Notes: generated by a model not told the origin, from the sequence alone. A DNA stretch of 7,358 nucleotides from CBDUEV01 sp965366365 (GCA_965366365.1 CBDUEV010000106.1:1-7358); one strand, 5' to 3'. Positions 1 to 5,323 are shown, numbered from the stretch's first letter. A program made the numbers and translations.

Positions 1-188
1 CCGCCGCGCAAGACATCGGCCCCCGCCTCGGCGACGATGCGAGCCACGGCTCGGATCTGCTCCTCCGACTCCACTGCGCACGGCCCGGCAATCACCGGAA
101 AGGGGTCGGAACCGAACCGGACCTCACCCACCGTCACGACGGTGTCGATCGAGGCGTCGGTGCGTTCCGTCTTTCGCGTCATGGTCAT
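1..188 (-). CDS. aroF: 3-deoxy-7-phosphoheptulonate (DAHP) synthase, type I-beta-like, N-terminal part (cut by window edge)
   Basis: DAHP synthase condenses phosphoenolpyruvate with erythrose 4-phosphate, the first step of the shikimate pathway, in the cytoplasm. The 62 codons present were translated by hand from the minus strand. Residues 33-41 read IAGPCAVES, the first-strand signature of the type I-beta DAHP synthase / KDO8P synthase barrel. Residues 55-62 read AGADVLRG, followed by a codon beginning GG, as expected for the LRGG motif that precedes the substrate loop. Only about 20 residues come before the barrel's entry hairpin, so the N-terminal ferredoxin-like regulatory domain of some relatives appears absent. 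The ATG ending at 188 has GAGAGA four bases upstream. The ATG ending at 182 is also possible, with a 10-base spacer. A Phe/Tyr attenuator lies directly upstream. KDO8P synthase shares the fold, but the CAVES form and the aromatic leader favour DAHP synthase. The C-terminal part is outside the window. Confidence 0.87.
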   Translation of the reverse strand, partial: MTMTRKTERTDASIDTVVTVGEVRFGSDPFPVIAGPCAVESEEQIRAVARIVAEAGADVLRG

Positions 189-230
189 GTCGTCTCTCGC
201 TTGGTCCGGGTCCGGACTCTGCTCCAAACC

Positions 231-258
231 AAAAGGCCCGGAGCAAAAGCTCCGGGCC
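231..258 (-). terminator. Intrinsic terminator (attenuator) upstream of the DAHP synthase
   Basis: Read on the minus strand, GGCCCGGAGC (258-249), a TTTT loop (248-245) and GCTCCGGGCC (244-235) form a perfect 10-bp GC-rich stem, followed at once by TTTTGG and GTTTGG. It lies between the leader peptide stop codon and the DAHP synthase start, so it would end transcription before the gene. An outer CCAAAC (277-272) can also pair with GTTTGG (229-224). The stem could act on the plus strand too, but no plus-strand transcript ends here. Confidence 0.85.
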
Positions 259-304
259 GATGGTTGGTGTCGTTTGGTGCTAGCGACGCGCTCCCTCGGC
301 CCGG
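252..304 (-). promoter_or_regulatory. Antiterminator pairing of the aromatic attenuator
   Basis: On the minus strand, CCGGGCCGA (304-296), inside the end of the leader peptide gene, is a perfect 9-base reverse complement of TCGGCCCGG (260-252), which includes most of the 5' arm of the terminator stem. The two pairings exclude each other. A ribosome stalled at Phe codons 11-12 (321-316) would leave 304-296 largely free, so the antiterminator forms and the gene is read. A ribosome that reaches the stop codon (282-280) would cover part of 304-296, so the terminator forms. GGGTCC (315-310) can also pair with GGCCC (307-303) as a competing upstream hairpin. The pairings are seen in the sequence; the mechanism is inferred from classical ribosome-mediated attenuation. 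Confidence 0.7.
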
Positions 305-351
305 GCCATGGACCCAAAAAAACCGAAATACGAGAGCGAAAACTTTGGCAT
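280..351 (-). CDS. Phe/Tyr-rich leader peptide (23 aa) of the DAHP synthase attenuator
   Basis: This short ORF begins MPKFSLSYFGFFGSM and ends at a TAG at 282-280. Residues 4, 8, 9, 11 and 12 are Phe, Tyr, Phe, Phe and Phe: five aromatic codons within nine, and no Trp. It stops 22 bases before the terminator stem, and its last third contains the strand that can pair with the terminator's 5' arm. That is the layout of an amino-acid-sensing leader, here tuned to phenylalanine and probably tyrosine, which are end products of the pathway the downstream gene opens. A TAAGTT -10 box ends 8 bases before the ATG and there is no Shine-Dalgarno, so the leader mRNA may start at or next to this ATG. A leader peptide attenuator upstream of a DAHP synthase gene has been reported in Corynebacterium. 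Confidence 0.75.
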   Translation of the reverse strand: MPKFSLSYFGFFGSMARAEGARR

Positions 352-359
352 CGAGGCAC

Positions 360-389
360 AACTTACACCACTGACGAGCACTCACGCAA
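360..389 (-). promoter_or_regulatory. Promoter of the attenuator and DAHP synthase
   Basis: On the minus strand, TTGCGT (389-384, four matches to TTGACA) is followed after 18 bases by TAAGTT (365-360, TANNNT type). Transcription would start near 354-351, at or just before the leader peptide ATG. It lies in the 66-base gap between the end of lgt and the leader, so the DAHP synthase has its own promoter. Readthrough from lgt cannot be excluded, because no terminator is evident after lgt. Confidence 0.5.
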
Positions 390-417
390 GGCTCGCCAGG
401 TCACAGAGGGGCGTGGC

Positions 418-1335
418 CTAGGCGGACGGGGCGCCGGTGGTGGCCTCGGAGAGTTCGCGGTCGTGTGCCTCGGTGACCACCCGGCTCTTGGCCCCCCACC
501 ACCAGATGAGGAACAGCCCGAACAGACTCCCTGCCAAACCGCTCCACTGACTCCAGGTGAGCGACCCGAGCGTGGCATCGGCCGCCCGAGCGGCGTCGAG
601 TCCCTGATCCTCGGGGACGATCCGCAGGAAGTCGATGAGGAATCGCTGGAAACCGTACCATGCCACCCAAACGCCGAGAAGCTGGCCGTAGTGGCGGCCC
701 TTCCAGCGTTTGGTCAGCTGCCACAGAACGAAGAGCAACACGGCCGAGCCGAACATGTCGTACATGGCGGTGTGGTGGTAGATCCCGCAGATCCCGTCGA
801 CTGCCTCGGCCGGGCCGCACTCGAGAACGGTGTGTTGAGGGGCCAGGTCGTATCCGGGCTTGACGGCATAACCGAGGAAGAAGTCGGTGGCCCGGCCCAG
901 ATGCTCGACAATGAAGATATCGCCGATCCGGCCGACGACACCACCGAGTGCCATGCCCAGTGCGGCCGAATCGGCCAGGGCCAAGAACGGCTGGCGAAGA
1001 CGGTACGCCTGAATGCCACCGGCCAGAACACCGCCCGCGTAGCCGCCAAGGATCGAGAAGTTGCCACCCACGGGATTGAGCGCCTGAATGAGAGAGGCGC
1101 CCTCGGCGATCTGGGCGGGGGAAGTCAGGTAGCGCGCTCCGAGCATCGCCCCCACCAGGGCCCAGGTGAGAATGGACTGGAATGCGGCGGCGTCGAACCC
1201 ACGCCTGGCCGCCAGTTTGACGGCCAGTTGAGCGCCGACCAGGAAGCCGACGGCGGCCATGACACCGTGCAGGGAGAGTTGAAGACCCCACACCTCGAAG
1301 ATGGGGATCGGGGGGTACGAAATGGATGCGAACAC
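418..1335 (-). CDS. lgt: Prolipoprotein diacylglyceryl transferase (Lgt family, divergent)
   Basis: Lgt is a polytopic membrane enzyme that moves diacylglyceryl from phosphatidylglycerol to the lipobox cysteine of prolipoproteins. The 305-residue product shows the family plan: SISYPPIPIFEVWGLQLSLHG at the N-terminus with slight variation, then GARYL (66-70), GGNFSILGGYAGG (90-102), GRIGDIFIVEHLG (135-147), HHTAMYD (187-193) and RFLIDFLR (231-238), with hydrophobic helices between. By eye, the key Arg and Glu of the GRxGN...E motif are kept (R136, E144). The usual Asn is Asp (D139), the usual YE is YD, and the usual E in the RFxxExxR segment is D235. The C-terminal tail is hydrophilic. The GTG at 1335 is preferred because TAGAGT ends exactly seven bases upstream; an ATG at 1395 would add 20 Arg/Gly-rich residues. 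It diverges from the MFS gene and precedes the DAHP synthase on the same strand. Confidence 0.85.
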   Translation of the reverse strand: MFASISYPPIPIFEVWGLQLSLHGVMAAVGFLVGAQLAVKLAARRGFDAAAFQSILTWALVGAMLGARYLTSPAQIAEGASLIQALNPVGGNFSILGGYAGGVLAGGIQAYRLRQPFLALADSAALGMALGGVVGRIGDIFIVEHLGRATDFFLGYAVKPGYDLAPQHTVLECGPAEAVDGICGIYHHTAMYDMFGSAVLLFVLWQLTKRWKGRHYGQLLGVWVAWYGFQRFLIDFLRIVPEDQGLDAARAADATLGSLTWSQWSGLAGSLFGLFLIWWWGAKSRVVTEAHDRELSEATTGAPSA

Positions 1336-1342
1336 GAAGAGA

Positions 1343-1348
1343 ACTCTA
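1343..1348 (-). promoter_or_regulatory. lgt: -10 box of lgt (leaderless geometry)
   Basis: TAGAGT on the minus strand is followed by seven bases and then the GTG at 1335, so the transcript would start at the start codon. No good -35 box is visible 16-18 bases upstream. Confidence 0.4.
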
Positions 1349-1426
1349 CCGCCCTCCGGCGCCAACGAGTCCCGGCGGCGGCCCTCCGGGCCCACCGCCG
1401 CAGCTCGGGGCCCTCGATGGCGCCGG

Positions 1427-1432
1427 TAGTCT
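1427..1432 (+). promoter_or_regulatory. -10 box of the MFS transporter gene (leaderless geometry)
   Basis: TAGTCT is followed by seven bases and then the ATG at 1440. No purine-rich ribosome site lies at the proper distance. The -35 region is GC-rich and shows no match. Confidence 0.4.
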
Positions 1433-1439
1433 CCCCGGA

Positions 1440-2606
1440 ATGGCAGCCCGTTCTCACCGTTTCCTCCTCGTCCTCGGTCTGGCCGCCTTCGTCACCTTGG
1501 GCATGCCCGATGGGGCATTGGGCACGGTTTGGCCCTTCATGCGATCGGACCTGGCGCGACCGCTGTCCGACCTCGGAGTGGTCGTCTCCGCCGGGACCAT
1601 CGCCTTCGTGGCGGGCGCCTCGACCGTCTCGCGCGTCGTCAGAAGACTCGGACTCGGGCCGACCATCGCCATCGCCATCTCCCTGCGGCTCGCCGGCTTC
1701 ATCGCCCTGGCCACGGCCGCCGAATGGCCGATCGTGGTGATCAGCTCCGTGGCCTTGGGTTTCGGGGGAGGGTGGCAGGACTCTGCGCTCAACATCGACT
1801 TCGCCCTTCACTACGGGGTGCGCGCCATGAACCTGCTCCACGCCATGTTCGGCGTGGGAGCCACCATCGGGCCGTTGCTGGTCGTGGCCGTGGTGCCCGA
1901 ATGGAGGATGGCCTACTGGGCGCTGGCCGCCTTGCAGGCTGTGGTCCTGGCCGCGGTGCTTCCTGCGGCGAGTTCCTGGCGGACTCCTCCTCCCCGCGAC
2001 CGTGCCACGGCGGGCGGTTCGGTCAACTGGGCGATCGTCTCGGTTTTTTTCCTGTATACCGGCGTCGAGGTGGCCGGGGGCGGCTGGGCCTTCTCGTTGC
2101 TCTTCGAGGGCCGCGGCATGCCCGAAGGGACGGCTGGTCGCTGGGTCGCCCTGTACTGGGGAGGGCTCACGGTCGGCCGGCTCCTGCTGGGTGCCATCGG
2201 TGACCGCATCGGGTTGCGCCGACTGGTCGATATCAGCCTGGCCGTCGCCATGGTGGGATTGGCCATCCTCTGGGGAGACCCGGCGGGCTATGGCAGCCTG
2301 GGCCTCCCGATCGCCGGCCTGGGGATGGCGTCACTGTTTCCGGGCTTCGTCACCATGACGCCTGCCATGGTGGGCCCCGGCCAGACCGACGCGGCCGTCG
2401 GCTATCAGTTGGCAGCCGCCGGCATGGGTGCGGCCACCCTCCCGTGGATACTCGGAGAGGTGGCCCAAGCCTGGACCCTTGAACTGATTCCCCCCATACT
2501 GCTGGCCGCGACCCTTCTCCTCACCGGAGTGTGGTCGGCCACCGGCAGGAGACATGCGCCGTCGCGCTCCGAACGCTCCGGCCGGCAGCCGGCACGGCCC
2601 CGGTAG
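1440..2606 (+). CDS. MFS transporter, FucP-like (sugar permease type)
   Basis: The 388-residue product is almost wholly hydrophobic, with about 12 membrane segments, the usual size for the major facilitator superfamily. Residues 109-118 (GGGWQDSALN) and 130-147 (MNLLHAMFGVGATIGPLL) match the pattern of fucose-permease-like carriers, in which an Asp and an Asn in one helix are followed by a conserved LHxxFGxGA segment. A loop between the halves (about 181-195) is rich in Pro and Arg. GRLLLGAIGDRIGLRR (246-261) matches the MFS loop motif at the equivalent site of the second half. The substrate cannot be told from sequence and no sugar-use genes are nearby. The ATG at 1440 is chosen because helix 1 starts within 10 residues and a -10 box sits seven bases upstream. 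An earlier ATG at 1326 would add a Pro/Gly-rich stretch overlapping lgt. The C-terminal tail is short and basic. Confidence 0.85.
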   Translation: MAARSHRFLLVLGLAAFVTLGMPDGALGTVWPFMRSDLARPLSDLGVVVSAGTIAFVAGASTVSRVVRRLGLGPTIAIAISLRLAGFIALATAAEWPIVVISSVALGFGGGWQDSALNIDFALHYGVRAMNLLHAMFGVGATIGPLLVVAVVPEWRMAYWALAALQAVVLAAVLPAASSWRTPPPRDRATAGGSVNWAIVSVFFLYTGVEVAGGGWAFSLLFEGRGMPEGTAGRWVALYWGGLTVGRLLLGAIGDRIGLRRLVDISLAVAMVGLAILWGDPAGYGSLGLPIAGLGMASLFPGFVTMTPAMVGPGQTDAAVGYQLAAAGMGAATLPWILGEVAQAWTLELIPPILLAATLLLTGVWSATGRRHAPSRSERSGRQPARPR

Positions 2607-2609
2607 CAT
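2604..2609 (+). promoter_or_regulatory. -10 box of the 4-TM protein gene, overlapping the MFS stop codon
   Basis: TAGCAT begins at the TAG stop of the MFS gene. It is followed by seven bases and then a GTG at 2617. The gene could therefore have its own leaderless transcript as well as readthrough from the MFS gene. No -35 match is evident. Confidence 0.35.
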
Positions 2610-2616
2610 CACCGCC

Positions 2617-3045
2617 GTGATCTCTCCATCGGCCGCTTCTTGGATCCTGCCGCCCAGGCTGTTCTGGACGGCGACGGCCGCCGCCGGATGGACGGCGGTC
2701 GTCTGGGGAAACCGAATCGGTCTCATCACGTCCGCTGAAGCAGAGAACGCCTGGGCGGTGGCGCGTATTGCCGGCTCCCTGGCGTTCGTCGCGCTCCTCG
2801 GCGCGATCGCCTGGCGGGTCCGTTTCTCTGGTGTGGTGAAGTCGCTCGAGCAGATCGTTCTGGTGGCTTTCCTCGCGTGGAATCTGGCCGTCTGGGTGCC
2901 CTCGTTGATCTCGGTCCTGCCCGGCGATTTCTCGCTCCCGTTCAAGATCGTCCACGTGATTCTGGCCACCGGGTCCCTGGCCTTCGGTGCGGTTCTTTTC
3001 CGCGCCGCCATGATCGCCAAGCGCACCACCCTGGCGCATGAGTGA
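2617..3045 (+). CDS. Unknown four-helix membrane protein
   Basis: I do not recognise this 142-residue protein. Four hydrophobic stretches can be seen at about residues 15-31, 47-66, 80-101 and 109-133, joined by short loops; the loop after helix 2 carries K75, E78 and Q79. Helix 3 has AWNLAVWVPS and helix 4 has FKIVHVILATG with His113 near its start. The C-terminus is short and basic. It follows the MFS gene by 10 bases on the same strand and converges on ctaB, so it may belong with either the transporter or the heme/oxidase genes. It is too short for the heme A synthase (CtaA/Cox15) often found beside ctaB. An upstream ATG at 2554 would add an Arg/Pro-rich stretch overlapping the MFS gene, so the GTG at 2617 is preferred. 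Confidence 0.7.
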   Translation: MISPSAASWILPPRLFWTATAAAGWTAVVWGNRIGLITSAEAENAWAVARIAGSLAFVALLGAIAWRVRFSGVVKSLEQIVLVAFLAWNLAVWVPSLISVLPGDFSLPFKIVHVILATGSLAFGAVLFRAAMIAKRTTLAHE

Positions 3046-3105
3046 CCATGAGATGGGCTTGGATGCCCCTGAACGCCTTCCCATGCACGCGGTCCGCGGA
3101 ACCGC

Positions 3106-4026
3106 CTAGAGGAGAACGTCCACGAGCATCGCCGTACACAACAGGGTGAGGTAGATGGTGGAACTCCGGAACACCACCATGGCTCGGTCGGTGTCGGCCA
3201 GGAGACGGGCGGTGTCGATCGTGAACCACGTGCCCAACACGACCGCCGCCACCAGGTACAGCCAGCCCAGGTCGGCGATCGGAACCAAGAGGAGGGAGAC
3301 GATCACCAGGATCGCCGTGTACCAGATCATCTGGATCACGGTCGAGCGTTCGCTGGCCACCACCGGCAGCATCGGGATATCAGCGGCTGCGTAGTCCTCT
3401 TTGTAGCGGAGTGCCAGAGCCCAGAAGTGGGGCGGCGTCCAATAGAAGACGATGGCGAACAATATCCAGGCGGCCAAGCTGAGCGAGCCGGTCACGGCGG
3501 CCCAACCCACCAGCACGGGAGCTGCTCCGGCCGCCCCGCCGATCACGATGTTCTGACGAGTCGTCCGCTTCAGCAGCAGGGTGTAGACGAAGACGTAGAA
3601 GAGCAGCGCCAGCGTTGAGATGGCGGCGGCCAGCACGTTGGTGAAGGCCCACAACCAGAAGAACCCGGCCAGGCCCAGGGCGATCCCGAAACGAAGCGCA
3701 TTGAGCGGCGGCACGCGATGCCGAGGTAGAGGACGGCGAGCGGTGCGCTTCATGACCTCATCGATGTCGCGGTCCACGAAGTTGTTGAGCGTATTGGCTC
3801 CGCCCGCCGACAAGGTCCCCCCGATGAGGGTGGCGACCACCAGCCATGTGCCCGGCCAGCTCCCGGCGGCTACGACCATGGCAGGAACCGTGGTGACCAG
3901 CAGGAGTTCGATGATGCGTGGCTTGGTGAGGGCGACGTAGGCGCCCAGAACGGAACGCCACCCCCGGGAATCCTTCGATGGGTCGGAGATGACGACGTGA
4001 GGTTCACCTGGAGTTGTAGTAGCCAT
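3106..4026 (-). CDS. ctaB: Protoheme IX farnesyltransferase (heme O synthase)
   Basis: CtaB transfers a farnesyl group to the 2-vinyl of protoheme, giving heme O, the precursor of heme A for cytochrome oxidase. The 306-residue product has the UbiA prenyltransferase layout. ALTKPRIIELLLVTTVPAM (32-50) forms the entry to helix 1. The Asp-rich motif NNFVDRDIDEVMKRTARRPLP (81-101) binds the prenyl diphosphate through magnesium. KRTTRQNIVIGGAAGAAP (153-170) and YWTPPHFWALALRYKEDYAAADIPMLP (195-221) are typical of the heme branch of the family. About eight or nine membrane helices follow the usual pattern. The start at 4026 has GGGAG five bases upstream. Upstream in-frame codons run antisense to the lipoprotein gene and are not used here. 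It diverges from the CX4C lipoprotein gene and sits beside coxBA, as expected for an oxidase locus. Confidence 0.95.
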   Translation of the reverse strand: MATTTPGEPHVVISDPSKDSRGWRSVLGAYVALTKPRIIELLLVTTVPAMVVAAGSWPGTWLVVATLIGGTLSAGGANTLNNFVDRDIDEVMKRTARRPLPRHRVPPLNALRFGIALGLAGFFWLWAFTNVLAAAISTLALLFYVFVYTLLLKRTTRQNIVIGGAAGAAPVLVGWAAVTGSLSLAAWILFAIVFYWTPPHFWALALRYKEDYAAADIPMLPVVASERSTVIQMIWYTAILVIVSLLLVPIADLGWLYLVAAVVLGTWFTIDTARLLADTDRAMVVFRSSTIYLTLLCTAMLVDVLL

Positions 4027-4031
4027 GGACA

Positions 4032-4054
4032 CTCCCGAGATCGGGGCAAGGATA
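4032..4054 (-). promoter_or_regulatory. ctaB: -10 box and ribosome site of ctaB
   Basis: On the minus strand TATCCT (4054-4049) is a -10 candidate, and GGGAG (4036-4032) lies five bases before the ATG at 4026. The implied 5' leader is about 15 bases. No clear -35 box is visible, as the bases upstream are nearly all G and C. Confidence 0.45.
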
Positions 4055-4116
4055 CCCGCACTCTCCCTCGTCGCCGCCCGCCCCACCACCGGGGCTACGT
4101 ATGGCGCCCGTCTGAG

Positions 4117-4122
4117 TAACCT
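4117..4122 (+). promoter_or_regulatory. -10 box of the CX4C lipoprotein gene (leaderless geometry)
   Basis: TAACCT is followed by six bases and then the ATG at 4129. No Shine-Dalgarno is visible. It lies in the 102-base gap shared with the divergent ctaB promoter, so the two genes could be controlled together. Confidence 0.4.
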
Positions 4123-4128
4123 GCACCG

Positions 4129-4977
4129 ATGCATCGACAACTGCTCTGGCTCTCGGGTTTGCTCCTGCTCCTGAGTGCATGTGGCTCCGACAGCGCGCCG
4201 GCACCGCCAGCCCTCGAAGCGGCGCCATTGGTGATAGTCGCCAACGGTCCCGGCACCCTCGCAGTGGGAGACGAGCGACTCCTCATCGGCCTGATCGCCG
4301 CCGATACGGCCAACCTCGCCTTCCCTGAGCGGGCCATCGAAATCGACCTCGTCTACGACGGGAAGGTGGTGGCCTCCGTTCCGGGCGAGTTCTTGTGGAC
4401 GGTACCCGAGGTGCGGGGCATGTACCGGGCACAGGTCGCATTCGATCAGCCAGGCACATGGGCGGTGATCGTGCGAAGTGACGACCTGGAGGTCTCCATC
4501 CCCACCCAGTTTGCAGTTGCCGCCAGTTCCCAGGTGCCAGACCGAGGAGACGTCGCTCCCCTCTCGGTCACGCCCACCGGCGAACAGTTCGACCTCTCGG
4601 ACATCAGCACCGATCCCGACCCCGACCCACGCTTCTACGAACTCTCCCTCGATGAGGCTCTCACGAACGGAACGCCCACCGTCGTGGCGTTCTCGACGCC
4701 CGCCTTCTGCCAGACCGCTACCTGTGGTCCCACCCTGGACGTCGTCAAGCAGGTGGCGACCAATCACCCCGACGACGTGGATTTCGTCCACGTGGAGGTG
4801 TACACGAACCTCGACGCCGGGAGCTTCGAAGGCTTGGAGCTGGTCCCGGCCATCGACGACTGGCGACTCCCCAGCGAACCATGGGTCTTCGTCGTCGACG
4901 GCTCAGGGATCATCGCCGCAGCGTTCGAGGGAGCGCTCGCCGCCGAGGAGCTCGAGGCGGCTCTGGCGGGCCTATGA
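4129..4977 (+). CDS. Lipoprotein with N-terminal beta-sandwich-like region and CX4C thioredoxin-like domain
   Basis: The 282-residue product starts with a lipoprotein signal (hydrophobic 5-15, lipobox LSAC, Cys18), so it should be anchored on the outer face of the membrane. Residues about 32-130 look like a beta-sandwich: alternating hydrophobic strands ending in RGMYRAQVAFDQPGTWAVIV, a pattern that recalls YtkA/FixH/CopC-like domains. A linker with DPDPDP (162-167) follows. Residues about 172-282 look thioredoxin-like: PTVVAFSTPAFCQTATCGP (183-201) puts Cys194 and Cys199 after the first strand, SEPWVFVVDGSG (249-260) gives the likely cis-proline, and a C-terminal helix closes the fold. The cysteine spacing is CX4C, not the thioredoxin CX2C or the Sco CX3C. 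Its place between ctaB and coxBA suggests thiol or copper handling for CuA assembly, which is inference. The next gene overlaps its stop codon. Confidence 0.85.
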   Translation: MHRQLLWLSGLLLLLSACGSDSAPAPPALEAAPLVIVANGPGTLAVGDERLLIGLIAADTANLAFPERAIEIDLVYDGKVVASVPGEFLWTVPEVRGMYRAQVAFDQPGTWAVIVRSDDLEVSIPTQFAVAASSQVPDRGDVAPLSVTPTGEQFDLSDISTDPDPDPRFYELSLDEALTNGTPTVVAFSTPAFCQTATCGPTLDVVKQVATNHPDDVDFVHVEVYTNLDAGSFEGLELVPAIDDWRLPSEPWVFVVDGSGIIAAAFEGALAAEELEAALAGL

Positions 4978-5246
4978 GGCTGGACGCGCCGGACCGGGCC
5001 GGGAAGCCGGTCACGGTCTACTGGCGCCCCGGCTGTGGGTTCTGCACCCGGCTGCTGGGGGAGCTCGACCGAGCCGGAGTGGTGTACGAGCGGCGCAACA
5101 TCTGGGAGGAACCGGACGCGGCTGCCTACGTGAGGTCGGTCGCCCGTGGGCACGAGACCGTCCCCACGGTGGTCGTTGGCGACCAGATCCACGTCAACCC
5201 ACCGCCCGGCCTGGTGATCGATCTCGCCGGGTACAGCGAGAGATGA
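4974..5246 (+). CDS. Glutaredoxin/mycoredoxin-like protein
   Basis: The 90-residue product has the length and plan of a small glutaredoxin: strand VTVYW (13-17), active site RPGCGFC with Cys21 and Cys24 at the start of helix 1, TVPTVVVGD (62-70) with the cis-proline Pro64, and HVNPPP (73-78), like the NPS segment of actinobacterial mycoredoxins. These reduce mixed disulfides of mycothiol in the cytoplasm. There is no signal peptide, so it works on the opposite side of the membrane from its neighbour. Its ATG (4974) overlaps the TGA of the lipoprotein gene (4975-4977), so the two are almost surely co-transcribed and translationally coupled. The upstream in-frame ATG at 4881 would add an Arg-rich shadow of the lipoprotein gene. 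NrdH-type redoxins are an alternative, but no ribonucleotide reductase gene is near. Confidence 0.88.
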   Translation: MRLDAPDRAGKPVTVYWRPGCGFCTRLLGELDRAGVVYERRNIWEEPDAAAYVRSVARGHETVPTVVVGDQIHVNPPPGLVIDLAGYSER

Positions 5247-5281
5247 CGATGCACACGTGCTCCGAGACACGGAATTGTGCG

Positions 5282-5298
5282 CCAAATATCGGCTTTGG
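5282..5298. repeat. Small inverted repeat in the coxB upstream region
   Basis: CCAAA (5282-5286) and TTTGG (5294-5298) are separated by seven bases. The repeat overlaps a candidate -35 box, so it could be an operator, but five-base arms can arise by chance. Confidence 0.2.
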
Positions 5299-5323
5299 TG
5301 AATGAAAGCTCGGAACGTAACAT
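5295..5323 (+). promoter_or_regulatory. Candidate upstream promoter of coxBA
   Basis: TTGGTG (5295-5300) and TAACAT (5318-5323) are separated by 17 bases, with four of six matches to TTGACA and a TANNNT -10. It lies in the 145-base gap after the glutaredoxin gene. That gap is visibly richer in A and T than the genes around it. Confidence 0.45.

Noticed and set aside
204..217. GTCCG-GGTC-CGGAC hairpin before the DAHP synthase start
   Set aside because: A five-base stem without a T-run, in GC-rich DNA. It may modulate ribosome access, but there is no support beyond the pairing.
189..359. In-frame N-terminal extension of the DAHP synthase from a GTG at 359
   Set aside because: The frame is open up to 362, but the translation is rich in Arg, Pro and Ser, matches no regulatory domain and would run through the terminator hairpin. 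The attenuator explains this stretch better.
185..385. 66-codon minus-strand ORF containing FRFFW, a rival leader peptide
   Set aside because: It starts upstream of the likely -10 box, reads through the terminator hairpin and ends within the DAHP synthase start. It has no start codon after the predicted transcription start. Its aromatic residues are the frame-shifted T-rich stretch of the 23-codon leader.
1335..1395. ATG at 1395 as the lgt start
   Set aside because: The added 20 residues are Arg/Gly/Glu-rich and unlike Lgt N-termini. The GTG at 1335 leads straight into the conserved SISYPP segment and has a -10 box at seven bases.
37..1740. Long plus-strand ORF of 567 codons
   Set aside because: It runs antisense to lgt and the DAHP synthase control region and then out of frame through the MFS gene. 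It has no family motifs and a composition rich in Gly, Arg, Glu and Pro. Long antisense frames are common in GC-rich DNA.
3046..3105. Bidirectional terminator between the converging 4-TM gene and ctaB
   Set aside because: Only weak pairings were found (for example GGGC with GCCC across six bases), with no T-run on either strand. A terminator may exist but cannot be supported.
4027..4791. In-frame upstream extension of ctaB
   Set aside because: It lies antisense to the lipoprotein gene, whose signal peptide and domains are clear. The ATG at 4026 has a ribosome site and begins a normal CtaB N-terminus.
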